Part shown: positions 13,001 through 25,005 of the stretch, piece by piece
Position numbering within the stretch: the first letter of the stretch is position 1
Layout of the letters: every line of letters starts with the position of its first letter
NCBI GenBank assembly: GCA_027922465.2
Contig: BQMF02000588.1
Coordinates: 62,001-126,000, forward strand
Direction of reading: 5' to 3'
Length of the DNA stretch: 64,000 nt
Source: Turritopsis dohrnii
Taxonomy: Eukaryota > Cnidaria > Hydrozoa > Anthoathecata > Oceaniidae
Translations under genes and position numbers: made by a program
Notes under the pieces: model-generated
Seen by the model: the letters and a program-made list of their open reading frames with translations, nothing else
Told to the model about the DNA's origin: nothing
Database searches by the model: none

Positions 13001-13692
13001 TTTAAATGAAATTTGCCAGTTGCACAACGCAGTGTTATAATAACCTAATGGTCACATTTTCCGAAAGAAAAATTGAAGAAAAGTTAGGAAGATTTTAAGT
13101 AGATTCAATGGATGCCATATTTAGAAATACTATTCTTTCAAAGAGTAAAGGTTACCTTTGGCTTTGGAAAAATTCTGCCCTCAAATTTTCCAAAGATGTG
13201 CTCAATAAGTTTACGATATCTTTTCAATGCTTTTCGTAATTCTTTTCTGATGTTTTCATCTTTCATACTTTTATAAATTCCTCCTATCACGTTCTTTGCA
13301 TAATACACAGAAAATGTTTCAGGCTGCATTTCCTTTCCGTCAAACCAAAATGTCTCGTTACCTTTTTTGACAATTTCGTCAGGCAAAAATATTTTTGCTA
13401 GTTGGTGAATGTGTGTGAATGCTTCAAAGATTATTGCTCCAACATCTAAAGGAGTGTTCCGATGATATACTGTATAAGCCTTGCCACCAACTCTCGATGA
13501 TCGTTCCAATATATGAATATTTTTAAAACCTTTCTGTTTGAGTAAGTAAGCCATGTGAACACCAGATGGACCAGCACCAACAATTGCAATTTTATCATCA
13601 AATGACTTTGGTCCTTTGATTTTGTAGGGTAACTTTATTTCTCCATTTACATGAAAGACACTCGCCATGATGATAAGTAGAAGCAGTTGCAT
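10021..13692 (-). CDS. Secreted FAD-dependent amine-oxidase-like protein (three exons)
   Basis: My exon model is 13156-13692, 11182-11350 and 10021-10784, joined with phase 0 then phase 1 introns, giving 489 aa. Exon 1 starts MQLLLLIIMASVFHVNG, a signal peptide, and carries the FAD Rossmann motif IAIVGAGPSGVHMAYLL (Gly39-x-Gly41-x-x-Gly44), the ribose-binding Glu in ILERS, and RVGGKAY. Its donor is AAG|GTAACC. Exon 2 follows TTTCATTTAG and ends TATG|GTAATA. Exon 3 follows CTTTTTTAG and ends with the C-terminal FAD region GKYGMWYIGSSVYFE. Such flavoproteins oxidise amines or amino acids, releasing peroxide; the substrate cannot be told here. The frame is open throughout, so it is probably functional. 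It stands alone, without operon-like neighbours, and its introns are full of repeats. Confidence 0.85.
10806..10935. repeat. CCCAGTGGG repeat in oxidase intron 2
   Basis: The stretch beginning CCCAGTGGGTAAAATCGTTA and running through GACGGAGAG and ATGCACTCCTTC has relatives at 11694 and 57176. It starts about 20 bases upstream of the exon 3 acceptor on the gene strand. Noncoding; family unknown. Confidence 0.55.
11694..13110. repeat. Rearranged inverted-repeat cluster in oxidase intron 1
   Basis: Three blocks on the left side (A about 11694-11880, B about 11945-12060, C about 12180-12380) each recur inverted on the right: A' 12630-12800, C' 12831-13000, B' 13015-13110. Read on the opposite strand, the right side runs B, C, A instead of A, B, C. 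Block A contains TGATCACATTTTGTTATTAC. The cluster fits two nested or recombined copies of one element, not a simple palindrome. It lies wholly inside intron 1 and has no coding capacity. Confidence 0.65.
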
Positions 13693-15917
13693 CTTTTGTA
13701 GGTCTAAATATGAATTTGTTAAATCCTTTATTAATTCATACGGCCTTTAGTAAGAATTGTTTTAACATTTTAGAAGATACACATAAAAAAGAAATTTTGG
13801 TGAATATTGAAGTGTTTTCAAACGTTATCAGTGTCCAAACTGCAAAGAATTATTCTTGCAATGAACAATAGGGATTTTTGACAAGCTGTAGTAAACGTCA
13901 CTGAAATGTTTACTAACAATAATGCAAGGAAGATCCAAAAGAGGATGTATAAGACAATCTAAGTGATCATTCTCAGTCTGCAGATTGGTACCAGTTTATA
14001 AACGAAAAAGATCAAAACTCACTGTAATATGAGAAGTTTTAAGAGCAATCCGTGCTAAAAACATTTTATCAGAAAACTGATAAAATTCAATCAGCCACCC
14101 GATTGTATCGCGTGCAAAGTTTTATGAAAGCAAGAGAACTTTTCAAACTTTTTTCTAATTCTGCAAATTTGGTAAAGAATTCATTTAAAAATTCCAAGAA
14201 ATTGTTTATGAATTGCTGGAGACATTCATTTGTTTTGCTCTATCATAGAGTCAAAAATTCATATTTTCATTTGTCATGATTAGGAAGTTCCAGCTCCTTA
14301 AAAACAAAATATACATAGAAAAAACAGTTCTTTCTTAGTATCAGTCCAAGTTACTAATTTTTCTGACACTTTGTGTAAATATATACACTTTTCAAGGTGT
14401 ATATTTTGATTTACATTACAAGGGCATAAATTTACACTGACCTTTGTTATAAGTAGCTCAAATACATCATTTTCACATTGTTGTAAACTTGAATAAGGCT
14501 GTCAAAAAGTTTTGAAGGTCCTTTCTAGTAGTCATTTTTGAAAGAGATACCAGAAAAAAGACATGAACAATATTGACAAATTAAAACAAATATTAATAGA
14601 AAAGAGAATTCCCAGCTAAAAGACAAAAAGGGATTACTTTGATTCAATCTTACCGATTCTGTTCCAAGTTGACACCCGCTTTCAAAAAGTAGTTTAGGAA
14701 CATGAACCGTACTTCAGATCCGTCATGTCACAAAAGATTTTACCGTGTCTTTTTCAAATTAATGAAAAGTCGAGACGGTCCTTGTTCCCAAACGCTTAAT
14801 TGACTTGAAAGCCTAGACATCTTTCACATCTTTCAGCTTGTAAATTAAGAAATATCTTTGAAACTTGAAAATGCAACCGATTACGGCAGCAAGTCAACGG
14901 CATTTTTGTTAATCTTATAACTTAAAGGTTTTCCTTGCACTTGAATAGTACTGACCTAGACAGGGATATTTTTATAACACTTTTGGTTTCTTTTTGCTTC
15001 ATATTTGGTGAACTAGACATCTTCAGACCTGGATTGTTACTTCTGTTTTCATTGGTTTTTCGAATTATATATACTGGGTTATGGCCTAAACTAGATTTTT
15101 TGGTAGTGAATTTAGGCTTTTCCGTAATATGACTGTTCCACAGAAAATTCTCTATCTGATAATTTGTTTAAAAAAAACAAATTGGTCACTTTGCTCAATT
15201 TTGAATGACATCAGGGATAAGTAATCTTCAAGAAATGCTTATATGAGAATAAGTCTAACAATTACCCAAATATGACTTATTGTTTGTATGGACTTTATAC
15301 ATATACTTGGCAGAGGTATGACAAAATCATTTCAGAAAAAGTCAATTTCATTTTAAAAGGAAATTTGTTTTCAAAATGATTACAAAAAGAAAAATTTTAA
15401 GGTCTTAAGGTCATCTCTAGGAAAAAATCTAATGATTCAAACAATTTCACTAAAACAAAATAGTAATTCTCAATGAAAAATAGTTCAGTAATTAACAGTA
15501 ACTCTCTCTCTTCCATATAAACTGTCAAAATAATAGATATTTACATCTTCAATATCAAGTGGCGATTAATAAATAGTCTAAACAAAAACTTTACAAAAAC
15601 ATAGAAGTACTTTTCACATAAACGGTGTAGTAGACACTAATACATATTTCTACTGAAAAGAATTGGTACCAAGGAAATTTTGGAAATTGTTGAAATTATT
15701 AGGACAATGCAATGCTAAACAGAAAAACCATTTGATTGTGAGTTTATCCATGTGTAAAATATTAAAATGACAATAACTTGTATACTTACTGCAGCTAAAT
15801 GTACGGTGGCTCATACCTGTTGAGCTGTTGAATAAGGATTTCCACTGCGCAGTACTCAGATCTCTACTTCGCAGTAGAAAGGTCTCTTCTGCGTAGTAGA
15901 GGCACTACCTTTTATAC
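13693..15917. other. No gene seen; upstream of the oxidase gene
   Basis: AT-rich sequence with only short accidental frames. The first few hundred bases should contain the promoter and 5' untranslated region of the minus-strand oxidase, but I cannot point to a convincing TATA box. Around 15850-15905 there is a cluster of ACTGCGCAGTA / CGCAGTAGA motifs of unknown meaning. Confidence 0.4.
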
Positions 15918-16137
15918 TAGCATGTAGCTTTAGCTAAAAATGCCCCCGCGCTCAAGCATGCCAATTTGTACTGCTGTCTGCTATACTTTAACAACAGAAA
16001 CAAAAACAAACTTTTGGCCGAACAAACATTGTTTGTTAAACTTTGTTACTTTTTGTTATCTCTTAGGCCTAAGTCACACTGATGCTAATATACCTTTCAA
16101 AAAGTGTAAATAAGGCTTAACAAGTAATATCAGGCAG
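15918..16137 (+). repeat. GCCCCCGC-ended repeat, 5' fragment
   Basis: Begins with the same TAGCTTTAGCTAAAAATGCC sequence as the copy at 7279 and continues past ATCTCTTAGGCCTAAGTCAC to the AAGTAATATCA region, then stops matching. Compared with the full copy it is an end fragment. Confidence 0.7.
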
Positions 16138-16230
16138 TAAAAACTTTTTATTTTTTATTTTCATTCAAAAACTTTTAAAAGTAAATTTGAAAGCTTTTAT
16201 ATTTAAAAGTTGAACTTTTTTGCATATTGC

Positions 16231-16395
16231 CAGTGGCGGATCTAGAGGTATGTCGAAATTTGTGTAGGAGAGCATTAACATAATTTGTGAATTCAATTTA
16301 TATTACCAATGGGATTATTTGAACGCTTTTCTTTTATGGTTAGATTGCTAACACTCTCCTACACAAATTTCGACATACCTCTAGATCCGCCACTG
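16231..16395. mobile_element. 165-bp MITE with CAGTGGCGGA ends and 5-bp duplication
   Basis: Both ends carry the same terminal inverted repeat of about 40 bp, starting CAGTGGCGGATCTAGAGGTA. ATTGC stands immediately outside each end (16226-16230 and 16396-16400). The ends resemble hAT-type termini, although canonical hAT duplications are 8 bp. It has no coding capacity. Confidence 0.8.
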
Positions 16396-17350
16396 ATTGC
16401 ATATACCAGAGTTTCAGGTCTATTCTATTCTAAATAAACAAACAAACAAATTGGAGAAGAATTCGAAATCCGAAAACAGTGAAAAATCATTGACGATAAC
16501 GACGACGACAACGACCACGACGAAACCCTATTCCAATAGTCAGCTGGCTAAAGCCTCTGACTAATTTTTTAATCATCGATTTCTACTTATTCAAAAAAGC
16601 AGCTCTAAAGTTTCCATTTCTAACATTTTCAAACACACTGTATGAAAGCACCCTTTGATAAAAATGTTTTAATCAACTTAGCTTGTGTTATTTTTCAAAC
16701 AAACGAAATCATATAATGGTTTGCAAAGAATAAGTCAGAAATTGTTCTTTAAAACGCAGGTTTATGGAACGGGTGAGTAGGTACGTGAGCGAACTGCAAG
16801 CCTCAATCTTCATTATTATATAAAATCAAGAATATAAACTTTAACAAAACTGACTTCATCGTAACGTCGTCAAAAATAGTTTTGAATACAAAATACAGCC
16901 TGATTTAATACAAATCTTCCTTTAACCTTCAATCTTTTTGCAATTATTCCATTTATTAATTTAGAAATAAGTTCAGTCCGATCTTTTGTATATACTAATC
17001 GAGTTAGTAACCTCCCATGTGTATTCAAATTGTGTTTCATCCTTCAAATAAAATCTTTGTAGACTTAAAGTGTTTTTTTGTGATGTGGTTAAATGTCATT
17101 TATTGAACAAAATTGCTATTCTTTTTTGTAATCGTTTTGTTGTGATTATACATCACCATTATTACGTTATCATTGACAGTTCTCGAGTTTCTGTTTAAAG
17201 CCTGGTTTTCACTGATCCATTTAACGCTTAAAACGCAGCACTTTGTTTAGTAAGACTTTTACTTTTACTTAACTTTTACTGTTCCCCCAACAATTTCTCG
17301 TTAAGGGATACTTTCTTCCAATTTCGAAATTTAACTCACTGTATACATAC
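16396..17350. other. No gene seen
   Basis: AT-rich. Near 16630-16655 a fragment with CAAACACACTGTATGA resembles one end of the TA-flanked MITE at 43650-43877. A GAC/AAC trinucleotide-rich patch lies at 16490-16530. Confidence 0.4.
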
Positions 17351-17690
17351 ATTACCGTGGCTGAAAAGGAAATCGAAAAAACTCATTACGTAACAGGCGG
17401 CATAACTCGCGGCAAAACAGGCGGCCGCCTGTTATAACTCGCGGCCGCCAGTTGTAAAGCGCGGCCCCTAGTTATAACTGGCGGCCCCTTGTTTTAGCAC
17501 CAGTTAGGTAATTCTGGCCTGCAAAATTATCTTCATTTTGGGTGCCCGTCTATAATAACACGCGGCCGCCTGTTATAACTCGCGGCCGCCAGTTGTAAAG
17601 CGCGGCCCCTAGTTATAACTGGCGGCCTCTTGTTTTAACACCAGTTAGGTAATTCTGGCTTGGAGAATTATCTTCATTTTGAGTGCCCTC
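17351..17690 (+). repeat. Left terminal inverted repeat with duplicated inner part
   Basis: The 200-bp end contains an 18-bp palindrome built on AACAGGCGGCCGCCTGTT (17416-17433), then CGCGGCCGCCAGTTGTAAAG and CACCAGTTAGGTAATTCTGG, ending GTGCCCGTC. From 17553 to 17690 the inner two thirds is repeated in direct orientation, so this end has two copies of the GGCCGC block where the right end has one. Confidence 0.85.
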
Positions 17691-18454
17691 GCTGTTGTTG
17701 GTGAAGGTCTTGGTCTTGATTTTATTACATTTACAAATTGCTTTAATTATGGCGGAAGATAAGTCTGCAGAGGTAGAGACCCTGCTGCAAGGCTACAGAA
17801 AGGTAAGCTGTTTAGAGGTTTTTGAGCTTCTAATCCCCTTTGAATTTATACTCAACAAGGTCTCCCTAATATGCTTTATTTGCTGGCGTGAGATTTAGTT
17901 TGAATGTATTTACTCAACGAAAATTATACTATTTATCTTTCTTAATCTAAAATTACTTTTATAAATTTTGTGTGTTCAATATCCCAATTGGATTTATATA
18001 CTTTCTTATTTCCAACAAGATACACAAATTTGCAATGTTGTATATATTGTGTCATTTGTGATGTTTTAGATTGAATAATTTCTGAACAAACGAAATTTAA
18101 CTTGTCTGTTATCATCATATGTTTGACACAAAATTGATGATGATGTTGCTGCAGATGTTTCTGATTCCAAGCTAAGTGATATTGGATTGTTGTATAATGA
18201 TATTCTTTCTTATCGTCATACATTTAAGCCAAAACAAGATACACTGGGAAAGTCTTATGAGGAAAAGGCAGAAGAATTAAGAAGAGGATTAAGAAAAACA
18301 CATAATACTGGTAAATCAAAAGGAACGTTAACACAAAGAAGGACACGTGTAACTTTCAGTTTAAAATGCATTGAAAAAAAGACTTATGTCTTGAAAAGGT
18401 ATGCTGCTTGTGCATTATTTATATATGTGACCGTCCAGGGGATTTTGATAACAA

Positions 18455-18606
18455 ACGATAAAACGTTATATAGTTATAATAACGTTATTATTTTAAGTAA
18501 TAACGTTACTTTATAACGTTATATCGTTGTTATAAAGTAACGTTACTGTAACGATAACGATAACGATACAACGTTACAACATAACGATAAAATGTTATAC
18601 GGTTAT
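18455..18606. repeat. AACGTTA / GATAAC palindromic cluster
   Basis: Just inside the left end of the nested element, TAACGTTA-type palindromes and ACGATA repeats recur about every 10-20 bases (TAATAACGTTATTATTTTAA, CGATAACGATAACGATA). The mirror region inside the right end near 22340-22400 has only a few of them. Confidence 0.7.
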
Positions 18607-19199
18607 GAAAACCTTTTCTTTTAGTTCTCACAAAAGTAATTATCATGAAATTTTTTTCAGATGTTTCAGCAGGGATATGTTAAAGCGTAGCTGGATGCAG
18701 AGCGATAGATTTCGCTATGTTCTATGTGTGTTGTCAGGAATTTCAGGAATGTATGTGATTGTTTTTTTTCGCCAATTAAATTGCTTGAAAGCGGATTCTC
18801 AACCAATGAAAAGACGTGAAATAAATCGTGCAAACTTCTGTTTGACTTGTATTTTATCCTAGCTATACGCGGAATAGTGTTCAAAGCGACAAGACTTTGA
18901 TTTGGGATTTTGATCAAGAGGAAAAATTGTAAAAGTGAACTGGGTAATATGCTCAGCATCTTAAAAATTACCCAAACGTTAGCTTATATATATTTAGAAC
19001 GCCTGCTTTGAAAAAAAAATGTTTTATTTTGAGGAAAATAGCTTGGTATAACCACAAATATACTAAATTTAGATAGATATATAGAGATAGATAATTTATT
19101 TGGTAAAAAAGGTCGTTGAAAAATGCAGTACAGTGGACCTACTGCATGTATATATAAATATAAACATAACACTTGACAAAGATTTTTAATAAATCCAGT

Positions 19200-19630
19200 G
19201 AAAATTTCTTGTTGTCTCTCAAATAAGTGCCCGGGCGCTTATAAATTGTTTTTGGAAATTAGGGGATCGCTTATTAGAGAGGGGCAATAATTGGAGAGGG
19301 GCGCTTATAAAAACATTTTGAAATGGTCATGCTAGCTGTGAACGAGGCATTGCTTTTTATCATATAAAAGAGTAAAAACAACTGTATTTTTCATGGTAAC
19401 GAAATAAGATTTTGTACTTATAACTTAAATTTAGACGTCACAAAAAGATAGCCTTCCGTTTCTATTACAGAATATTCAGTTTTTGTTCAAAGTTCTAATT
19501 ACCGACCATGCGCTTATTAATTTATGAGTAATGTTAAGTCACTCTATTAAGCGCCCGGGCGCTTATAAAAATATTTTTGACTAGAAGGGGGCGCTTATTA
19601 GAGAGGGGCGCTAGTTAGAGAGAATACGGT
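19200..19630. mobile_element. MITE with GCGCTTATAAA repeats and CCGTATTCTCTC end
   Basis: The right end reads inward as CCGTATTCTCTCTAACTAGC and the left has a worn counterpart (TTGTCTCTCAAATAAGTGCC). GCCCGGGCGCTTATAAA occurs twice inside. The end resembles that of the CCGTATTTCC family at 8951 and 59783 but the interior is different (GCGCTTAT instead of GCGTTTAT). Confidence 0.55.
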
Positions 19631-22600
19631 ACTTAGATATATAAAAATAAATAAAAATAAATATAAATATAAATATAAAAACATGGGGAAAAACAAAAAA
19701 CAAAAAAACCCCCTGAAAATCTAAAAGGATTAAGAATTTAGAACCCAGATTAGCATGCCTAACAAGACAAAAAGAACAAAGAACCAAGGGTTTAGAGTAA
19801 TGATGTATATATAGTTCTCAAAGGGAAAACAGAATATAATATAATAAAAGAGTTATATACTGATTTTTTATTCTTCCATGCAGCATTCTCAAAATATATT
19901 TATATAAAATAAATAAATTAATTATATATAACTATATACTAAATAAAATAGACAATGTATATGTAAAATACAATGAAATAATACTAAACAGTACGATATG
20001 CAAGAAGACATACTACATTTCAGAGAATATAACCACATTTTTTTAGGCACAGCAAAAATGGGTTTGAAACCATGTGTTTATTTGTTCATTAAAGGAAGTG
20101 ACGGTTAATAGCATTTTTGTAATTTTTTACATGAGAATATATTTTCTGTAATGTGCAGGCAATTTGTATCAACATAAAAGTATATATTCACCCATAACTG
20201 GAAAATAAAACATCCAAAATCAGCATTTTTGTCTCTTTTATAACACTTTTTCAGCAATAATATTGAGGTCTATTCTCTCTCTTATATAGGTTGTATTTTC
20301 ATGCATTGCCAGTTATCATATCTGACTTGACAACAATTAACTTTCTTTCATTGAACATATCGTTCTAAGCTGTGATTATCAACACAGCCACTGTGCACTA
20401 TTTGCTTTTACAAAAGATTCAGTTTATTGGACCAAACAGTCTTCAATTCCATCCAAGTAAAATAACAATGGCTCAAGCTTGATGATTGAAGGAATGCATT
20501 GAAATGCAGATATATAAACCTCAATAAAAGGGGTAGCTACATCATCTAGCCTACCATTCTGCACTTAAATTATTAGAGGATTCAAATCAAAGAATAAAAT
20601 ATCAAGTCAGGAATTCTTATCATTGATTTATATATATAACAGGAACATTAATCACCAGTAATTCTAATACTTTCAAAACTCTGATATATCTGTTTTTGTC
20701 CCTGACACAGTCATTGTCTCCTCTTGCCACTCATGAAAGTATTTTAGAAAGACATTGTTGGTATTTTTTTAAATATTTCATGATCTAAAAACAAAAACAC
20801 GACTGCATATTTCATATAGATAAAAGCTTACTACTTCATGTCTACATACATCTTAACACATCTACATCTGGGAATGCAAAATCATATGAAAATAGACAAA
20901 CATAGTAAGGAAAACTGAAACAGCCAGCAACCACACTCAGCCATAACCTAACCATAGTGAAACGAAGCGATTCTTACACATAGTAGATATTCATACCGAG
21001 TTTTCGTTTGTTTTGAAATAGAAAATTTCTGCCATTTCATTACAGGTGTCCTTGCAGTTCAGAATAATATCACATGACATACAAGAATTTATTGAAAGTC
21101 ACGTGATTAAAGTGACGGAAAAAGATATAAACGAAAAGAAAATGACGTAGATATATGCCCCAGAAAAATGAAAGTCGTGGGAGATCGTGGTCTTCCCTGA
21201 TTCTATTTTCACAAGATTTGATAAATTTAATGCTTTATCTTGCCTTGACAATTAGCAGGATATCAGGGAATTCCTCCTTCCATCGATATAACACCAACAG
21301 ATTTCGCTCTGTGCGAGGCTATAAATGGCTGTTTATCATCCTTATAAGGCAGGATACGATTTAAATCTTGTTTAAAAGTCTAAAAGCTTCTTTGACAAAA
21401 GTCTATCTGAACTGAGATTGTACAGAAAACGTATAGATGAAGTAAAAAGTGGCTTTTTGTGACTTATCATTTTGATCGTTTCATGGCGCTTGGCCGCCAT
21501 TTTTGACAACACACATAGGACCGTCTTTGTTTTCTTAAAACAAAAGAAATTCAATAAACATTTTTGATTGTCGAATCTCGCTCTGCATCCAGGTACGCTT
21601 TAACATATCCCTGGTTTCAGCTTACAGCCACTTCCATATAAACTTAATAAAAATGAGGACACTGCCTCTCCATTTCCGAAATAAACAATAAATTCGTACT
21701 CCGGTAAATTTAATATACCATGGGTTGTTTTTCAGGAATTGCCTTACAGTTCTAACTCTCTTTGTGGTAGCTGTGAAGGTGTGTTTTGAATTTCAGGGAA
21801 CGATGTATTATCTTTTATTTCCAATGCTTACAAACAAAACACAAATAGTCCAAGGATAACTATATATAAAACCAAAACGTGATTTCAGCCAAAGCATCAG
21901 AGAATTCAAATCGAATGTTTACATACATGAACAGAGTGTGTTCGAATGTTTAAAATGAAGATGCAATGCAATGCAAATAAAAGATCTTCCTAATGTTTTT
22001 CTCATGGGTAGAATGAAGCCAAATTTAAATATTTAAGAAATTTCCCATTAAGAGTGTGTATGCGGCCCTCCAAGATCTTTATTAATGCTATTGAAGTATA
22101 GGTCTTCAAAAGGTTTCACGAAGAAAATCTCTGCTGAAAACCTTCTCTAAGTGAAAATTAATCTTTTTGAAAATAAAACGTTTTCCCGAAGGGATTGCAA
22201 TAGCAATTCTGTCGAACAACTTAAAATAGCATTATAGCGGACGGTTTCTATTAGTTGTAGTTTTTTAAATACATATTGTATCTTTTAACTGTAAATGAAT
22301 GAGAACCAGGTAATCAGTTCATGCAAACAGGCGAAAAGAAATATATATCGTTATTTCTTTTGTTCATTTTAACCATAAAACGTTATTTATATAACGTTTT
22401 ATCGTTTGTTATCAAAATCCCCTGGACGATCACATATAAACAAAATGTGATTTGTTACTATGTAAAGTTAGTATATACAAGAAATCATTTTGTACTGAGA
22501 GCTCTTCATCATGGGGTGTAAAATAATTAGTGGTCCTAAGAGTTTTAAGGCTATCTTTGTACTTTTACTTTTTAGAAATCAAACATACATTAGAAATTGT

Positions 22601-24611
22601 CACAAAGAAGATCAATACCATACTTTGTTATTTCATGCAAAAGAGCATTTCCAAATTGTTGGAAATTGTTTCCTTGGGGATTATAATGGCAAATCCTACA
22701 TTGGCACATTTGATAATCTTGAACATTTTGCAATGCAGAGAAAAAATAAAAAGAAAGCCATTCACATGTATTTACATTACTCTCATTCCTACACCAAGTT
22801 GCAACTGAAGTTACTTGCTAGTACCCCTCAATTCAGTGATGATGACGACCAAGATGATTTTGATATTTTTTTCCAAGACGTCAAGCAGAATCCTACAACT
22901 ATGAACAACGATTCCCAAATTTCAACTGTTACCTCCAATTCATTATATTCAGCGCCTACCCAAAATGTTGATTCTGGAAGTGGTATTCCTTTTGAAACAT
23001 CTGGAGTAATATTGAAACCAACAACAGCATTAACTAATAGTGATGCGGATGGAAGATTATGGTTTAAATTATCAATAGATACACAATATCATATGAAAAA
23101 TTAGGATTAATGTTTCTAATCATTCTATTTATTAGATGCTGATTGAATCGTGTGCTGCAAGTACTTCTGGGAAAAGGGTACTTTGTTCAATGTGTTACTG
23201 TAATTGGTGAGGAATGTCTGATTTGTAAACAGAATGAAGAGTATAGTCAAAGCTTGGCCATTGATCAATTAAAAGATTCAGGTGTTCTAGTGGAGATACT
23301 ACTACCAGTAAGGATCACACTGCCTCAGAAGATGATAACCCAAGCCTTTTTGAATTAAGATCTGCTAGACTAACTCATTTTAGAAGAAGACAAGTACCTA
23401 CTAGATTTAGACATTCCATAGGATCTCCAAGTTTGTCTACCGCAGTCAAACTATGAAGAGACTGAAGAAGCTGCTCCCTTTGGAAACGATGAAGTAATGA
23501 GAATTTTTGATTCTTATAATGATAATTATTCAAACGATACGAAGTCACCATATGATCCAGAACTGCCTAAAGAATCCATTTCATTATTTATTGAGAAGGC
23601 AAAAAAAGACTTTGATGCAGATGAGGTAGAGTGAGTGTCCAAACATGTTATTGCACAGCGTGATCCTGAACGTTTCTGGCCTGTAATCTTGAGACAAACA
23701 TTCGATTTAAAAAAAGAAAATATCTCTGTAAGGTTTGCTGGGGAAGCCGCTACAGACTTAGGTGGTCCTCAACGAGAGTTTTAACTTTGGCTATGGAACG
23801 ATTTCACCAAATTCCTGGAATCTTTGTTGGTAGTCAAGGAAATGCTTACTTGCGAATGATACCAGAAAGTATTGTTAAGGGCCATTATTTTTTGCTTGGG
23901 CAGTTGACTGGACTTGCCATTCTTTCTATTGGCCGAGGATGTGAATGCTTTAACTTGCTAGTTCTGCAGGCAATGTATAACATTGATTTTGGAAACCAGC
24001 TGCCCCAAATTGATGATAAAGAACTAGAATACAAACTTACTTATGTTGAAAATGGGGATGCCGATAGTCTTTTGGAGCTTGGTATCACTCCTACTGAAGA
24101 AGCTACGGAAAACAAAAAGCTTCTAACCATCAGTTTCGTTATACTAGGAAACTTTGGAGCCATCGATCAGTTCTTAAAGGGTCTTAAAAACGTGCATGTT
24201 TCCTTTGGTGATAGTGCAAATGTCAATGTGATGAAATCATTTCTTATGCCTGTTGGCAGCATGGTTAATCTTCAAGAATTCTTGGAAGTGATAGATTTTC
24301 ATAGAGAAGGCGAAGAAGGTTCAAATGTTTGGAATACTTGTAGTAATCTTGTATGTGACGTAGAAATATTTTTTGCATCAGTGGCAAATAATGAGAGTGA
24401 CGGCATTAGTTTAAGTGACATATTATTTTTATTTAGTGGGTTAAGAAGAATTCCACCCTTCGATTTGCAGAACAATATCGACATATACTTCAGTAATGTT
24501 GAATTTCTAAAGATATCTACTTGTGGTTACATCGTAACATTACCATTGAAGGATGTTGAGAAGTCATTAAATATTGCATTAAACTTTGGTGATGGATTTG
24601 GAGCTATTTAG

Positions 24612-25005
24612 TGGGACATTGCATAATTTTAGGGGTCTTAAGTTTGGGTTGCGTTGAAAGTTTCCAATAAAACTTTCTCTTTCTTACAGTTTGTTTTTGT
24701 TTATCTTACAAAAAACCTCAGTTTGTTTGAAATTTTTCTGTTTCAAAGGTAACTAACTGTCCTTTTTGCTGTTCCTTAAATGGTGTCATTTTTTAACTAT
24801 CTTTGTTATATACACATATCCTGACTGTATACAAGCATTACACCGACCGTTTTGTTATAATTAACGCCATCGATGTCACGCCCGAAAAAGGCTGATTTTA
24901 GCAACTTTTTACAAAAGGAAAATTTTTATGAGACTAGCTTTTATGAGACTAACTTGATTATGTTTGACGAAATCTTTCTGTATTGTGTTGATAATACATG
25001 TAAAA
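24612..25005. other. Spacer between convergent transposon genes
   Basis: AT-rich noncoding spacer between the 3' ends of the HECT gene and the transposase. AATAAA at 24668-24673 on the plus strand is a plausible polyadenylation signal for the HECT transcript. Confidence 0.5.

Larger units (their letters stand above)
18424..22436. mobile_element. 4-kb inverted-repeat element nested in a HECT intron
   Basis: Both ends share about 48 bp in inverted orientation, including GTCCAGGGGATTTTGATAAC and ACGATAAAACGTTATATA (left 18424-18472, right 22388-22436). The element fills the intron between the HECT exons ending at 18398 and starting at 22576. I see no transposase inside; the interior is AT-rich and contains other repeats (18660-18712 inverted at 21574-21623, and the element at 19200-19630). 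Apart from these, 19631-22387 shows no gene. Confidence 0.7.
17749..24611 (+). pseudogene. HECT E3 ubiquitin ligase-like gene, spliced and decayed (copy 2)
   Basis: A first exon may begin at 17749 (MAEDKSAEVETLLQGYRK, donor GTAAGC at 17803). A second runs from about 18146 to 18398 (LGKSYEEKAEELRRGLRK) and its phase 2 donor GTATGC pairs with the acceptor TTTTTAG before 22576, so the exons join in frame. The third holds HYSHSYTKLQLKLL and an acidic DDDDQDDFD patch. Then come a damaged region and the HECT domain: SVRFAGEAATDLGGPQREF, which ends in a premature TAA; a TGA lies upstream near 23632 and a frameshift leads into 23787-24611. The C-lobe keeps ISTCGYIVTLPL, with the catalytic Cys codon at 24522-24524. 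It is a pseudogene in this copy. It resembles the G2E3-type HECT genes often found in multiple copies in animals. Confidence 0.8.
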
